From DASWIP01 sp036397635 (GTDB taxonomy: Bacteria; Actinomycetota; AC-67): 28,980 nt of DNA. The first letter of the stretch is position 1. Every line of letters starts with the position of its first letter. Below are positions 21,106 to 28,980 of this stretch, one piece after another. The position numbers were made by a program, and so were the translations under genes. Location: the NCBI GenBank assembly GCA_036397635.1, contig DASWIP010000135.1, forward strand, positions 1-28,980, given 5' to 3'. The notes beneath the pieces were generated by a model. The model did not search any database, was not told the origin of the DNA, and saw nothing but the letters and a program-made list of their open reading frames with translations.

Positions 21106-22887
21106 GTGAGTAACACGTACGGAATCTCGTGGAACGGCTCGACGGACCACCGTCGCGTTGCCGGTCTCGCCTCCGCGCTGACATTGGCCCTCGCCGTCAC
21201 ATCCATCACCTTCGCCACGGCTCGCTCTTCCGCCGAGATGATCTCGGTGATCGTCAGAGAGCGTCCGGGAGCGGGGGCGCAACCCGAGCAGACGATCGAG
21301 CAGCTCCGTGGACGCGTTGGGCGGCACATCTCGATCATCGACGGGTTCGAGGCCGCCGTCCCGTCCGATTCGGTCGAGCAGCTCCGCCGGCTCCCCGGCG
21401 TGCTCTCCGTCACGCGCAACGCGCCGATCCGCCTCCTGCATACGATCGACGGCTACGACGCGAGCAGCGATCCGAACTCGGTCTACTCGCTTCGCAGCAT
21501 CGTGAAGGCGGACCAGGCGTACCGGAGCGGCTTCACCGGCGCCGGCGTCGATGTCGCGCTGATCGACTCGGGCGTCGTGCCGGTCAACGGCTTGACCGCA
21601 CCGGGGAAGATCGTGAACGGCCCCGACCTCTCGTTCGAGTCGCAGTCCAGCTCACTTCGGTACGTGGACACGTTCGGCCACGGAACGCACATGGCTGGGA
21701 TCATCGCCGGGAGCGATGACGTGCTCTACGGCGAGCCGGGAAAGCGGATCGCCGGCAACCACGACGACTTCAGCGGGATCGCGCCCGACGCACGGATCCT
21801 GAGCATCAAGGTTGCGAACGAGACCGGCGCAACGGACGTCTCCCAGGTCCTGGCCGCGATCGACTGGGTCGTTCAGCACCGGACGTCTGGCGGCTTGAAC
21901 ATCCGGGTGCTGAACCTCTCGTTCGGCACCGACGGCGTCCAGGACTACGAGCTAGATCCGCTGACCTACGCGGTTGAGGTGGCGTGGCGGCGGGGCATCG
22001 TCGTGGTCGTCGCAGCCGGGAACAACGGCAAGGCGACGGGGCAGCTGAACAATCCTGCATACGATCCGCGCATCATCGCGGTCGGCGCCGCGGACACGTT
22101 GAACACCCCCTCGACCGCCGACGATGTCATCCCATCGTGGTCGAGTGAGGGAGACGGCCTCCGGAACCCCGATCTCGTCGCCCCCGGCCGGTCCGTCGCG
22201 AGCCTGCGCGCGCCCGGCTCGTACGCCGACCGGGCTCACCCGGAGGGACGGATCAACAGCCGCTTCTTCCGCGGCAGCGGCACATCGCAAGCAGCCGCGA
22301 TGACGTCGGGCGCGGTTGCACTGCTGCTCCAGCAGCGGCCTGGGCTCACCCCGGATCAGGTGAAGGCGATCCTCAAGTCAACCGCCAACCCGTTGCCCGC
22401 TGCCGATACGCGCGCCCAGGGAGCAGGCCTGATCGACGTCGGAGCCGCGCTGCGAGCAACCACGCCGCTGGTTGCGGCGCAGCCGTTCCCGCTGGCAACG
22501 GGGACGGGCTCGCTGGATCGGTCGCGGGGATCTGCCCGCGTCGTGATGGACGGCGTCGTCCTGAGCGGCGAGCAAGACATCTTCGGTGAGGCGTGGAACG
22601 GCGATCCCTGGTCCGAGGCGAGCTGGTCCGGCGCCAGCTGGTCCGGCGGAACCTGGAACGGGTCGGAGTGGACGGGCGCATCCTGGTCCGGCGTCAGCTG
22701 GTCGGGGGCGAGCTGGTCCGGCGCAAGCTGGTCCGGCGCATCCTGGTCCGGCGCATCCTGGTCCGGCGCATCGTGGTCCGGCGCATCGTGGTCCGGCGCA
22801 TCGTGGTCCGGCGCATCGTGGTCCGGCGCGTCGTGGTCCGGTGCGTCGTGGTCCGGCGCATCGTGGTCCGGCGCGAGCTGGTCGTGA
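21106..22887 (+). CDS. Secreted S8-family subtilase with C-terminal WSGAS pentapeptide repeat
   Basis: A 593-residue exported serine protease. The GTG start has GGGAGGA 8 nt upstream. A signal or anchor segment spans about residues 17-43 (ALTLALAVTSITFATA). An I9-like propeptide follows (about 46-112; VIVRERPGA, GFEAAVPSDSVEQL). The subtilisin triad is Asp154 (VALIDSGVV), His192 (DTFGHGTHMAG) and Ser394 (RGSGTSQAAAMTSG). From Trp497 to the stop the chain is 19 W-x4 pentads plus a final Trp-Ser; the last 12 pentads are exact WSGAS. Such a Trp/Ser/Gly array is low in charge and may form an extended surface or wall-binding structure. I remember similar WSG-type repeats on other actinobacterial subtilases, but their function is not known to me. 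A GGDEF-EAL gene starts 7 nt after the stop. Confidence 0.93.
   Translation: MSNTYGISWNGSTDHRRVAGLASALTLALAVTSITFATARSSAEMISVIVRERPGAGAQPEQTIEQLRGRVGRHISIIDGFEAAVPSDSVEQLRRLPGVLSVTRNAPIRLLHTIDGYDASSDPNSVYSLRSIVKADQAYRSGFTGAGVDVALIDSGVVPVNGLTAPGKIVNGPDLSFESQSSSLRYVDTFGHGTHMAGIIAGSDDVLYGEPGKRIAGNHDDFSGIAPDARILSIKVANETGATDVSQVLAAIDWVVQHRTSGGLNIRVLNLSFGTDGVQDYELDPLTYAVEVAWRRGIVVVVAAGNNGKATGQLNNPAYDPRIIAVGAADTLNTPSTADDVIPSWSSEGDGLRNPDLVAPGRSVASLRAPGSYADRAHPEGRINSRFFRGSGTSQAAAMTSGAVALLLQQRPGLTPDQVKAILKSTANPLPAADTRAQGAGLIDVGAALRATTPLVAAQPFPLATGTGSLDRSRGSARVVMDGVVLSGEQDIFGEAWNGDPWSEASWSGASWSGGTWNGSEWTGASWSGVSWSGASWSGASWSGASWSGASWSGASWSGASWSGASWSGASWSGASWSGASWSGASWSGASWS
22594..22884 (+). repeat. 15-bp coding minisatellite (W-S-G-A-S array)
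   Basis: Nineteen in-frame 15-bp units plus a partial unit encode pentads that begin with TGG. The first seven are diverged (WNGDP, WSEAS, WSGAS, WSGGT, WNGSE, WTGAS, WSGVS). The following 12 all encode WSGAS with few synonymous differences, mainly GCA/GCG and TCG/TCC/AGC. The homogeneous 3' block suggests recent expansion or gene-conversion-like homogenisation. The repeat keeps all six frames open and creates spurious antisense ORFs. Confidence 0.95.
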
Positions 22888-22894
22888 GGGGACG

Positions 22895-25549
22895 ATGAAG
22901 GAAGGAGCGCTGGGTCGAGGAGAAGGCTCCGGGCGGCGGGGCGGCCACCACCGGCTCTCGACCGGTCATGGCGCACGGCAGGTCTGGTACCTGACCGCGT
23001 TCCTCGCGGTCGCTGCGGCGGTGCTCTACGTCGGGCCGGTCCGCGCGCTCTCCCCCGCCGATACCCCAATCGACCTCCCGTGGTGGTCTATCGCCGTCGG
23101 CTTCGTCCTCGCAGAGATCTTCGTCGTCCACATCCAGGTTCGCCGCGATGCGCACTCGTTCTCGATGAGCGAGCTTCCTCTCGTCATGGGCCTGTTCTTC
23201 GTCTCACCAGCCGGCCTGATCGCGGGTCAGCTCGCCGGCGCGACCGTTGCCTTGGTGCTGCATCGACGCCAGACCCTCCAGAAGCTGTTGTTCAACCTCA
23301 GCCATTTCGCGCTCGAGACATCGCTGGCGATCCTGATCTTCCGCAGCGTCGCCGCATTGGGCGCGGAGGTTCAGCCGCGCGACTGGGGCGCCGCGTTCCT
23401 GGCGACCGGGATCGCGACCGCGCTTGCCCTGAACGCGATCTTCATCGCGGTCTCGCTGTCGCAGGGCCGCAGCGACGTCGAGGCGCTTCCGCGCACGCTG
23501 CTCCTCGGGGGCACGACGACGATGGCCAACACCAGCCTCGCGCTGCTGGGCGCGACCGTGGTCTGGCGCGACCCGACGGCCATCTGGCTGCTGCTCATCC
23601 CGGCGGCGACGCTGTTCATCGCCTACCGGACGACCATGGCGATGCAGGATCGTCAACAGAGCATCGAAGCTCTGTACGAGTCCACCCGGATAACGGCCGC
23701 CCACGAACAGAACTCGGAGGTCGGATCCCTGCTCGAGCAGCTGCGGGCCATGTACCGCGCCGAGATCGCCGAGATCGTGTTCCTGCCTCCGGCCCTCGGA
23801 GATCCGATATTGCGTGCCACGCTCGGGCCGGGTGACCGGTTCGAGGGGCTGCGCGCCGACGTCCGGCCGTCCGGCGTGTTCGCGCACGTGATCGCAGAGC
23901 AGCGAGGGGTGATCCTCCCACGCTCGCAGGGCCAGGAGCGTCTGAGTCACCGCTTCCCCGACATCGCCCTCAAGGACGGGATGATCGTGCCGCTGATCGG
24001 TGAGTCGCGAGTGCTGGGAACCCTCGCCGTCGTCAACCATCTCGGCGACGTCAGCTCTTTCGAGGGGGATGATCTGCGTCTGTTCGAGACGCTGGCGAAC
24101 CACGTGAGCGTGGCCCTCGAGAACGGACGACTCGAGAAATCACTCGCGAAGGTCAACGAACTGCAGGAATCGTTGCGGCATCAAGCGTTCCATGATCCGC
24201 TCACGGGTCTGGCCAACCGCGCGCTGTTCGGCGAGCGTGCCCAGCACGCCTTGCTCCAGGCAGCGCGCGACATGACCACCACCGCGGTCCTGTTCATCGA
24301 CCTCGACGACTTCAAGGACGTCAACGACAGCCTCGGGCATGCCGCGGGTGACCGGCTGCTCGCGACGATGGCGGGGCGCTTGACGTCCACGATGCGGCCG
24401 GGAGACACGGTCGCCCGGCTGGGCGGTGACGAATTCGCGATCCTGCTCGAGCGCACCACCGATCGGGAAGCGCGGAGCGTCGCCGAGCGGGTGATCGAGC
24501 TGCTGCAGCGGTCCGTGGCGCTCCAACGAACCGAGGTGCAGGTCCGCGCAAGTGTCGGGATCGCGCTGGAGCAGGGCGCGGGAGACGCCGAGTCGCTGAT
24601 GCGAAACGCCGACGCCGCGATGTACCGCGCCAAACAGCTGGGCAAGAACCGCTGCGTCGTCTTCGAGACGAGCATGCACGCCGACGCCCTGCTGCATCTG
24701 CAGCTGGCCAACGACGCGCGCCTCGCCCTCGAACGCAGCGAGTTTCGGCTCGTGTACCAGCCCATCGTGTCGCTGTCCACCGGCCGGATCACCGGCGTCG
24801 AGACCCTGCTGCGCTGGGATCATCCAACGCGCGGGACGCTGGAGCCGGGGGAGTTCATCTCGATGGCCGAGGAGTCCGGTCTGATCCATCCGATCGGCCG
24901 CTGGGTGCTCGTGGAAGCATGCGCGCAGGCGCGCGCCTGGTCGGAGGCCTTCCCAAAGCCGGCCCCGCCGACGATCTCGGTCAACTTGAGCTCTCGCCAG
25001 GTGATGCAGCCGGATCTGGTCGGCGATGTGGAGCGCATCCTCGACTCGCTGGCCGTCGATCCGTCGACGCTCATCCTCGAGATCACCGAAACGGTCGTGC
25101 TGAAGGACGAGGAACGGACGATCTCGAAGCTGCGCGCGCTCAAGAACCTCGGGGTGCGCATCGCCCTGGACGATTTCGGAACCGGCTACTCGTCGCTCGG
25201 CTATCTGCAGCGCCTGCCGATCGACGTGCTGAAGATCGATCCGTCGTTCGTCGAGGGGGTCGGCGGGGCACCCGAAGATGAGGCGGTGGCTCGCGCGATC
25301 ATCAAGCTGGCGAACACGTTCCGCATCGACGTCGTCGCCGAAGGCGTGGAGCGCTCCGAGCAGATCGCCCGGCTGCGCGACCTCGGCTGCACACACGCCC
25401 AGGGCTTCAGGCTCGGGCGACCCACGGGCGCGGACGCGATCACCCGGCTGCTCGAGTCGCGCGTGGGGCTGCGGGCCGACGTCGATCCCGGCGAACGCCC
25501 CCCGACGGCTCACGCGCCGCGCCCCTCGCGCGGCCGGCGCGCCGGCTGA
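22895..25549 (+). CDS. Membrane-bound GGDEF-EAL protein with GAF-like sensor (c-di-GMP turnover)
   Basis: An 884-residue protein from the ATG at 22895 (GAGGGG 5 nt upstream). An N-terminal integral membrane sensor of about seven helices (30-248) resembles the MASE class. A short helix and a GAF-like domain (about 265-412) come next. The GGDEF domain (430-592) has the intact GGDEF motif at 510-514, RxxD inhibitory site (Arg501-Asp504) and FIDLDDFKDVND. The EAL domain (610-855) has the signature variant ETLLRW (Glu636) and catalytic elements Asn697, Glu732, DDFGTGYSS (759-767), Lys780, Glu816 and Gln836. Both activities, making and degrading c-di-GMP, therefore look possible. The start lies 7 nt after the subtilase stop, so the two genes are almost certainly co-translated; a link between protease export or activity and c-di-GMP is inferred. 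Confidence 0.94.
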   Translation: MKEGALGRGEGSGRRGGHHRLSTGHGARQVWYLTAFLAVAAAVLYVGPVRALSPADTPIDLPWWSIAVGFVLAEIFVVHIQVRRDAHSFSMSELPLVMGLFFVSPAGLIAGQLAGATVALVLHRRQTLQKLLFNLSHFALETSLAILIFRSVAALGAEVQPRDWGAAFLATGIATALALNAIFIAVSLSQGRSDVEALPRTLLLGGTTTMANTSLALLGATVVWRDPTAIWLLLIPAATLFIAYRTTMAMQDRQQSIEALYESTRITAAHEQNSEVGSLLEQLRAMYRAEIAEIVFLPPALGDPILRATLGPGDRFEGLRADVRPSGVFAHVIAEQRGVILPRSQGQERLSHRFPDIALKDGMIVPLIGESRVLGTLAVVNHLGDVSSFEGDDLRLFETLANHVSVALENGRLEKSLAKVNELQESLRHQAFHDPLTGLANRALFGERAQHALLQAARDMTTTAVLFIDLDDFKDVNDSLGHAAGDRLLATMAGRLTSTMRPGDTVARLGGDEFAILLERTTDREARSVAERVIELLQRSVALQRTEVQVRASVGIALEQGAGDAESLMRNADAAMYRAKQLGKNRCVVFETSMHADALLHLQLANDARLALERSEFRLVYQPIVSLSTGRITGVETLLRWDHPTRGTLEPGEFISMAEESGLIHPIGRWVLVEACAQARAWSEAFPKPAPPTISVNLSSRQVMQPDLVGDVERILDSLAVDPSTLILEITETVVLKDEERTISKLRALKNLGVRIALDDFGTGYSSLGYLQRLPIDVLKIDPSFVEGVGGAPEDEAVARAIIKLANTFRIDVVAEGVERSEQIARLRDLGCTHAQGFRLGRPTGADAITRLLESRVGLRADVDPGERPPTAHAPRPSRGRRAG

Positions 25550-25634
25550 ATCGCCTCACGAGTCGCGCCGGTTCCTTCGCGTGCGGCATCTCCCGGGCGT
25601 CGCGCGCGGGATCTCCGAGGCGCCGTACCGGCGG

Positions 25635-28600
25635 TCAGTCCTTCAGGCCGGTGAACGCCTGCTCGATCAGGGCGGCCTGTTCCTTCTGGTGGACGCGCAG
25701 GCTCCCGGTCGCCGGGCTCGCGCTCTCCTCGCGCGCTACGATCTGCGGGCGAACATCCAAGCGTCGGTCCAGGTTCAGGTTCATGAAACGCCACGCTCCC
25801 ATGTTCTCCGGCTCCTCCTGGACCCACAGGATCTCCTGCGCAGATCCGTACCGATCGAGCAGCGCGCGCAGCTGCTCGGAAGGGAAGGGATAGAGCTGCT
25901 CGACGCGGACGAGCGCCGCACCGGGGATCTGGTTCTCACGTCGATGCTCGAGCAGGTCGTAGTAGATCTTGCCGGTGCACAGGATCACGCGCTGAACCTC
26001 CCCGGGCGCGGGATGCTGCGGATCGTCCAGGACGAGACGGAACGCCCCATCGGTGAACTCCGCGGTCGCCGAGCGCGCCACCGGATGTCGGAGCAGCGAC
26101 TTCGGCGTGATGCACACCAACGGCTTGGGGGTTGGCATGTGGGCCTGGCGCCGGAGAAGGTGGAAGTACTGCGCGGGGGTCGTGGGGACGACCACCTGGT
26201 AGTTGTCCTCCGAGGCATCGGTCAAGAATCGCTCGATGCGCGCACTCGAGTGGTCGGGCCCCTGTCCCTCGTACCCGTGAGGCAGGAGCAACGCCAGACG
26301 AGAGCTCTGACCCCACTTGTCCTCCGCGGCCGCGAGGAACTGGTCGATGATGACCTGGGCGCCGTTGACGAAGTCTCCGAACTGCGCCTCCCAGCACACC
26401 AACGCGTCGGGATCGCCGACGGAATAGCCGTATTCGAACCCGACGGCGGCGAACTCGCTGAGCAGGCTGTCGTAGATGAACAGCTTCGCCCCCCCGGCCA
26501 GGCGCTGCAATGGGACCAGTTCCTCCCCGCTGCCCTGATCCACCAGGACCGCGTGGCGGTTGCTGAACGTTCCACGACGGGTGTCCTCGCCGCAGAGCCG
26601 GACCGTCCGCCCTTCGATCAGCAGCGTCCCCAGGGCGAACGCTTCGCCGAGCGACCAGTCCACCTCCCCCTTCTCGAGTGCGACCCGGCGCTGCTCGAGC
26701 CACTTGCGAAGCTTCTTGTGGATCGCGAAGTCGTCTGGGATCTCGGTGATGGCCGCCACGACCTGATCGAGCATCGGCCGGTCCACGCCCGTGCGGATCT
26801 GCTCGAGGTCGCCCAGCCCCGCCGGCCGTTTCCATTCGATCGCCGGGGTCGACGACGGCTGCCGGGTCTCGTCGAACGCACGCTTGAGCTCCTCCTGGAA
26901 CTCCTCGAGCACCTGCTCGGCTTCCTCGAGCGACAGGTCTCCGCGATTGACCAGCGCTTCGGTGTACAGCTTGCGCACGCTGCGCCGGTTCTCGATCCGC
27001 CCGTACATCAACGGCTGGGTGATCGAAGGGTCGTCCCCCTCGTTGTGACCCCATCGCCGGTAGCACCACATGTCGATCACGACGTCCTTGTCGAACGCGC
27101 GCGCGAACTCGAACGCCAGCCGTGCCATCCGTACGCACGCCTCGGGGTCATCGCCGTTGACGTGGAAGATCGGCGACTGGATCATCTTCGCGACGTCGCT
27201 GGCGTAGGTGCTCGAGCGCGCTTCCTGCCAGCCGGTGGTGAATCCCAGCTGGTTGTTCACGATGACATGAACGGTGCCCCCGGTGCGATAGCCGCGTAGC
27301 TGCGAGAACGTCAGGGTCTCGGCCACGACACCCTGCCCCGCGAACGCTGCATCGCCGTGGATCAGCAAGGGCATGACCGGGTACTCGAAGCCACGATCGA
27401 GCTTGTCCTGCTTGGCGCGCACGATCCCCTCGACAACGGGATCCACTGCCTCGAGATGGCTGGGGTTCGAGGCGAGCGTCAGCTTCATCTCGCTCCCCGC
27501 ACGCGAACGGTGCGTTCCGTGCGCGCCCAGGTGGTACTTCACATCCCCCGAGCCCTGCGGGGCCTCGGGATCGATGTCGCCCTCGAACTCACGGAAGATC
27601 TGAGCGTGATTCTTGCCGATGACGTTAGCGAGCACGTTGAGCCGGCCACGGTGCGCCATCCCGATCACGACCTCTGCGAGGCCGGCGTCGGCGGCGGCGT
27701 CCAGCGTGGCGTCCAGGATCGCGATCAGGCTCTCGGCCCCTTCGAGGCTGAACCTCTTGTGGCCGATGAACTTCTGATGCAGGAAGCGCTCGAAAGCCTC
27801 CGCCTGGTTCAGCTTGCGCAGGATGCGACGACGATCCTCCGGCACGATCTCAGCCGAGACCCCCTCGACGTGATCTTGGATCCAGCGCTTCTGCTCCGGC
27901 TCCTGGATGTGCATGTACTCGACGGTGCCCGAGCGGCAGTAGGCGTCGCGCACCAGCGCAAGGATCTCTCCAAGCGTCGCTCGCTTGCGCCCGCCGAGGC
28001 CGGTGGTCACGAACGGCCGGTCGAGGTCCCAGATCGTGAAGCCGTATGTGGCGGGATCCAACTCGGGGTGCAGCGACGGTGGCGTCGCAGAGAGCGGATC
28101 CAGCGGCGCGATCAGGTGGCCGCGCACCCGGTGGGCGTTGATCAACTGCAGGACGCGCGCCTGCTTCTCCTCCCACTCCAACGAGTCCTCTCGCGGATTG
28201 ACATCGCGGCGCCAGACGACCGGCACGTAGGGCACGCCCATCGCGCGGAACATCTCGCCGTAGAAATCGTCCGTGCCGAGCAGCAACTCGTGCACGCGCT
28301 TGAGGAACTCGCCCGATCCGGCGCCCTGGATGACCCTATGGTCGTAGGTGGAGGTGATCGTGATCACCTTGCCCACACCGATCTCGGCCAGCGTGCGCGG
28401 GTCCGAGCCTTCCCATTCGGCCGGGTATCCGATCGCGCCAACCCCAACGATCAACGACTGCCCGACCATCAGCCGCGGCACCGATTGCACCGTGCCGATC
28501 ATCCCCGGGTTCGTGATCGTATGGGTCGTCCCGGCGAAGTCGTCCGGTGTCAGCTTGTTGGCCTGGACCTTCTTGATCATCTCCTCGTACGCGAGGAAGA

Positions 28601-28980
28601 AGCTCTGGAAGTCCATCGACGTCGCGCCCTTGATGTTCGGAACCAGCAGGGTCCGCGTCCCGTCGTCCCGCCGCACATCGACGGCGAGCCCGAGGTTCAC
28701 CTGGTCGTGCCGGACCAGGTGGGGCCTGCCGTCGAGCACCTCGTAGGAGACCCGCATCCCCGGCATGTCGCGGAGGGCTTGCACGATCGCCCAGCCGATC
28801 ATGTGCGTGAAGCTGACCTTCGCGCCGCGCGAGCGCGCGAGGTGGCGGTTCAGGATGTTTCGGTTCACCTCGAGCAGCTTCGCCGGCAGCGTCCGCACCG
28901 AGGTCGCCGTGGGGACGGCGAGGCTCTCCTGCATCCGTTGTGCGATGACGCCGTCGACCCCGCGCAGCGGGGTCGACGCG
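25635..28980 (-). CDS. kgd: Multifunctional 2-oxoglutarate metabolism enzyme (fused E2-E1, Kgd/OdhA type), 5' end outside window
   Basis: At least 1114 residues; the reading frame stays open through 28980, so the N-terminus is missing and the internal ATG at 28934 is not the start. The visible part begins in the E2-type acyltransferase domain with PLRGVDGVIAQRMQES and PTATSVRT, and has the catalytic STYDHRVIQGAGSGEFL. The E1 part follows, with GMAHRGRLNVLANVIGK, GDAAFAGQGVVAETL and the thiamine-diphosphate region CYRRWGHNEGDDPS; the end EILWVQEEPENMGAW is also conserved. This E2-E1 fusion is characteristic of actinobacteria and supplies the E1/E2 steps of the 2-oxoglutarate dehydrogenase complex. 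It runs from 2-oxoglutarate toward succinyl-CoA, or acts as a decarboxylase/carboligase. Genes for E3 and a GarA/OdhI-type inhibitor are not in the window. It converges with the GGDEF-EAL gene, 85 bp apart. Confidence 0.97.
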   Translation of the reverse strand, partial: ASTPLRGVDGVIAQRMQESLAVPTATSVRTLPAKLLEVNRNILNRHLARSRGAKVSFTHMIGWAIVQALRDMPGMRVSYEVLDGRPHLVRHDQVNLGLAVDVRRDDGTRTLLVPNIKGATSMDFQSFFLAYEEMIKKVQANKLTPDDFAGTTHTITNPGMIGTVQSVPRLMVGQSLIVGVGAIGYPAEWEGSDPRTLAEIGVGKVITITSTYDHRVIQGAGSGEFLKRVHELLLGTDDFYGEMFRAMGVPYVPVVWRRDVNPREDSLEWEEKQARVLQLINAHRVRGHLIAPLDPLSATPPSLHPELDPATYGFTIWDLDRPFVTTGLGGRKRATLGEILALVRDAYCRSGTVEYMHIQEPEQKRWIQDHVEGVSAEIVPEDRRRILRKLNQAEAFERFLHQKFIGHKRFSLEGAESLIAILDATLDAAADAGLAEVVIGMAHRGRLNVLANVIGKNHAQIFREFEGDIDPEAPQGSGDVKYHLGAHGTHRSRAGSEMKLTLASNPSHLEAVDPVVEGIVRAKQDKLDRGFEYPVMPLLIHGDAAFAGQGVVAETLTFSQLRGYRTGGTVHVIVNNQLGFTTGWQEARSSTYASDVAKMIQSPIFHVNGDDPEACVRMARLAFEFARAFDKDVVIDMWCYRRWGHNEGDDPSITQPLMYGRIENRRSVRKLYTEALVNRGDLSLEEAEQVLEEFQEELKRAFDETRQPSSTPAIEWKRPAGLGDLEQIRTGVDRPMLDQVVAAITEIPDDFAIHKKLRKWLEQRRVALEKGEVDWSLGEAFALGTLLIEGRTVRLCGEDTRRGTFSNRHAVLVDQGSGEELVPLQRLAGGAKLFIYDSLLSEFAAVGFEYGYSVGDPDALVCWEAQFGDFVNGAQVIIDQFLAAAEDKWGQSSRLALLLPHGYEGQGPDHSSARIERFLTDASEDNYQVVVPTTPAQYFHLLRRQAHMPTPKPLVCITPKSLLRHPVARSATAEFTDGAFRLVLDDPQHPAPGEVQRVILCTGKIYYDLLEHRRENQIPGAALVRVEQLYPFPSEQLRALLDRYGSAQEILWVQEEPENMGAWRFMNLNLDRRLDVRPQIVAREESASPATGSLRVHQKEQAALIEQAFTGLKD

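Noticed and set aside
22594..22884. Possible CRISPR-like array
   Set aside because: The units are contiguous 15-bp coding repeats without spacers, in frame with a protease gene.
22356..23069. Minus-strand open frame with a DAPDHDAPDHD repeat
   Set aside because: The repeat is the reverse reading of the WSGAS minisatellite; the subtilase frame explains it fully.
25278..27299. 673-codon plus-strand open frame
   Set aside because: It overlaps the end of the GGDEF-EAL gene and lies antisense to kgd, whose conserved motifs run through the whole stretch. The translation is Arg/Leu/Val/Gly-rich with no recognisable domain, as expected for a GC-rich shadow frame.
1..28980. tRNA, rRNA, insertion sequences, integrases
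   Set aside because: I saw no tRNA cloverleaf with a conserved T-arm, no rRNA-like stretch and no transposase or integrase motifs in any frame. The largest gene-free gaps are all under 300 bp.

Overview
This is a high-GC window whose gene content points to an uncultured-type actinobacterium (Actinomycetota). The strongest marker is the fused E2-E1 2-oxoglutarate metabolism enzyme (Kgd/OdhA type) at the right edge. The HelD-like helicase tail at the left edge, the ATP-dependent LuxR regulator, the GT35 short-type glucan phosphorylase and several starts that look leaderless fit the same group. Species cannot be named from the sequence. I saw no rRNA, tRNA, CRISPR array, transposase or phage gene, so the window reads as chromosomal.

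Layout, left to right. (1) 2-181: end of a UvrD/HelD-type helicase. (2) 210-5108, all minus strand: a small secreted Cys protein, a large LuxR-family ATPase regulator and a secreted CocE/S15-type hydrolase, probably co-transcribed. (3) 5386-6598: a MarR regulator and a YceI-family protein, separated by a perfect 21-bp palindrome that is a good MarR operator candidate. (4) 6599-6796: a hairpin-rich convergent gap. (5) 6797-9136, minus: a secreted M4 (thermolysin-type) metallopeptidase, divergent from a single-domain receiver (9325-9831). (6) 9839-11118: PhzF-family enzyme and EVE-domain protein, divergent. (7) 11146-12723: phosphotransferase-family protein, divergent from a second stand-alone receiver paralogous to the first. 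(8) 12744-15725, minus: secreted lysyl-oxidase homologue, secreted beta-domain protein, His-rich protein and TauE/SafE-type transporter. (9) 15786-17895: NfeD1b protease and slipin, a known pair. (10) 17996-20104: alpha-glucan phosphorylase. (11) 20298-25549: a NarL-type response regulator, a secreted subtilase ending in a Trp-Ser-Gly-Ala-Ser pentapeptide repeat, and a membrane GGDEF-EAL protein starting 7 nt after the protease stop. (12) 25635-28980, minus: kgd, cut by the window edge.

How the genes fit together. Secreted enzymes are common here: CocE-type hydrolase, M4 peptidase, lysyl oxidase and S8 subtilase. They are interleaved with signalling genes: LAL regulator, two receivers, a NarL regulator and a c-di-GMP enzyme. 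The most system-like unit is the NarL regulator / WSGAS-repeat subtilase / GGDEF-EAL cluster, which links transcriptional control, an exported protease and second-messenger turnover. The second is the lysyl oxidase, which keeps both the copper ligands and the cofactor-forming Lys/Tyr, beside a secreted protein with a Lys-containing Gly-Pro-rich tail.

Short tandem duplications recur. They occur at the stop codons of the MarR and phosphorylase genes, in the promoter region of the secreted beta-domain protein, and in the YceI/M4 gap. All functional calls are homology by eye; no search was run.
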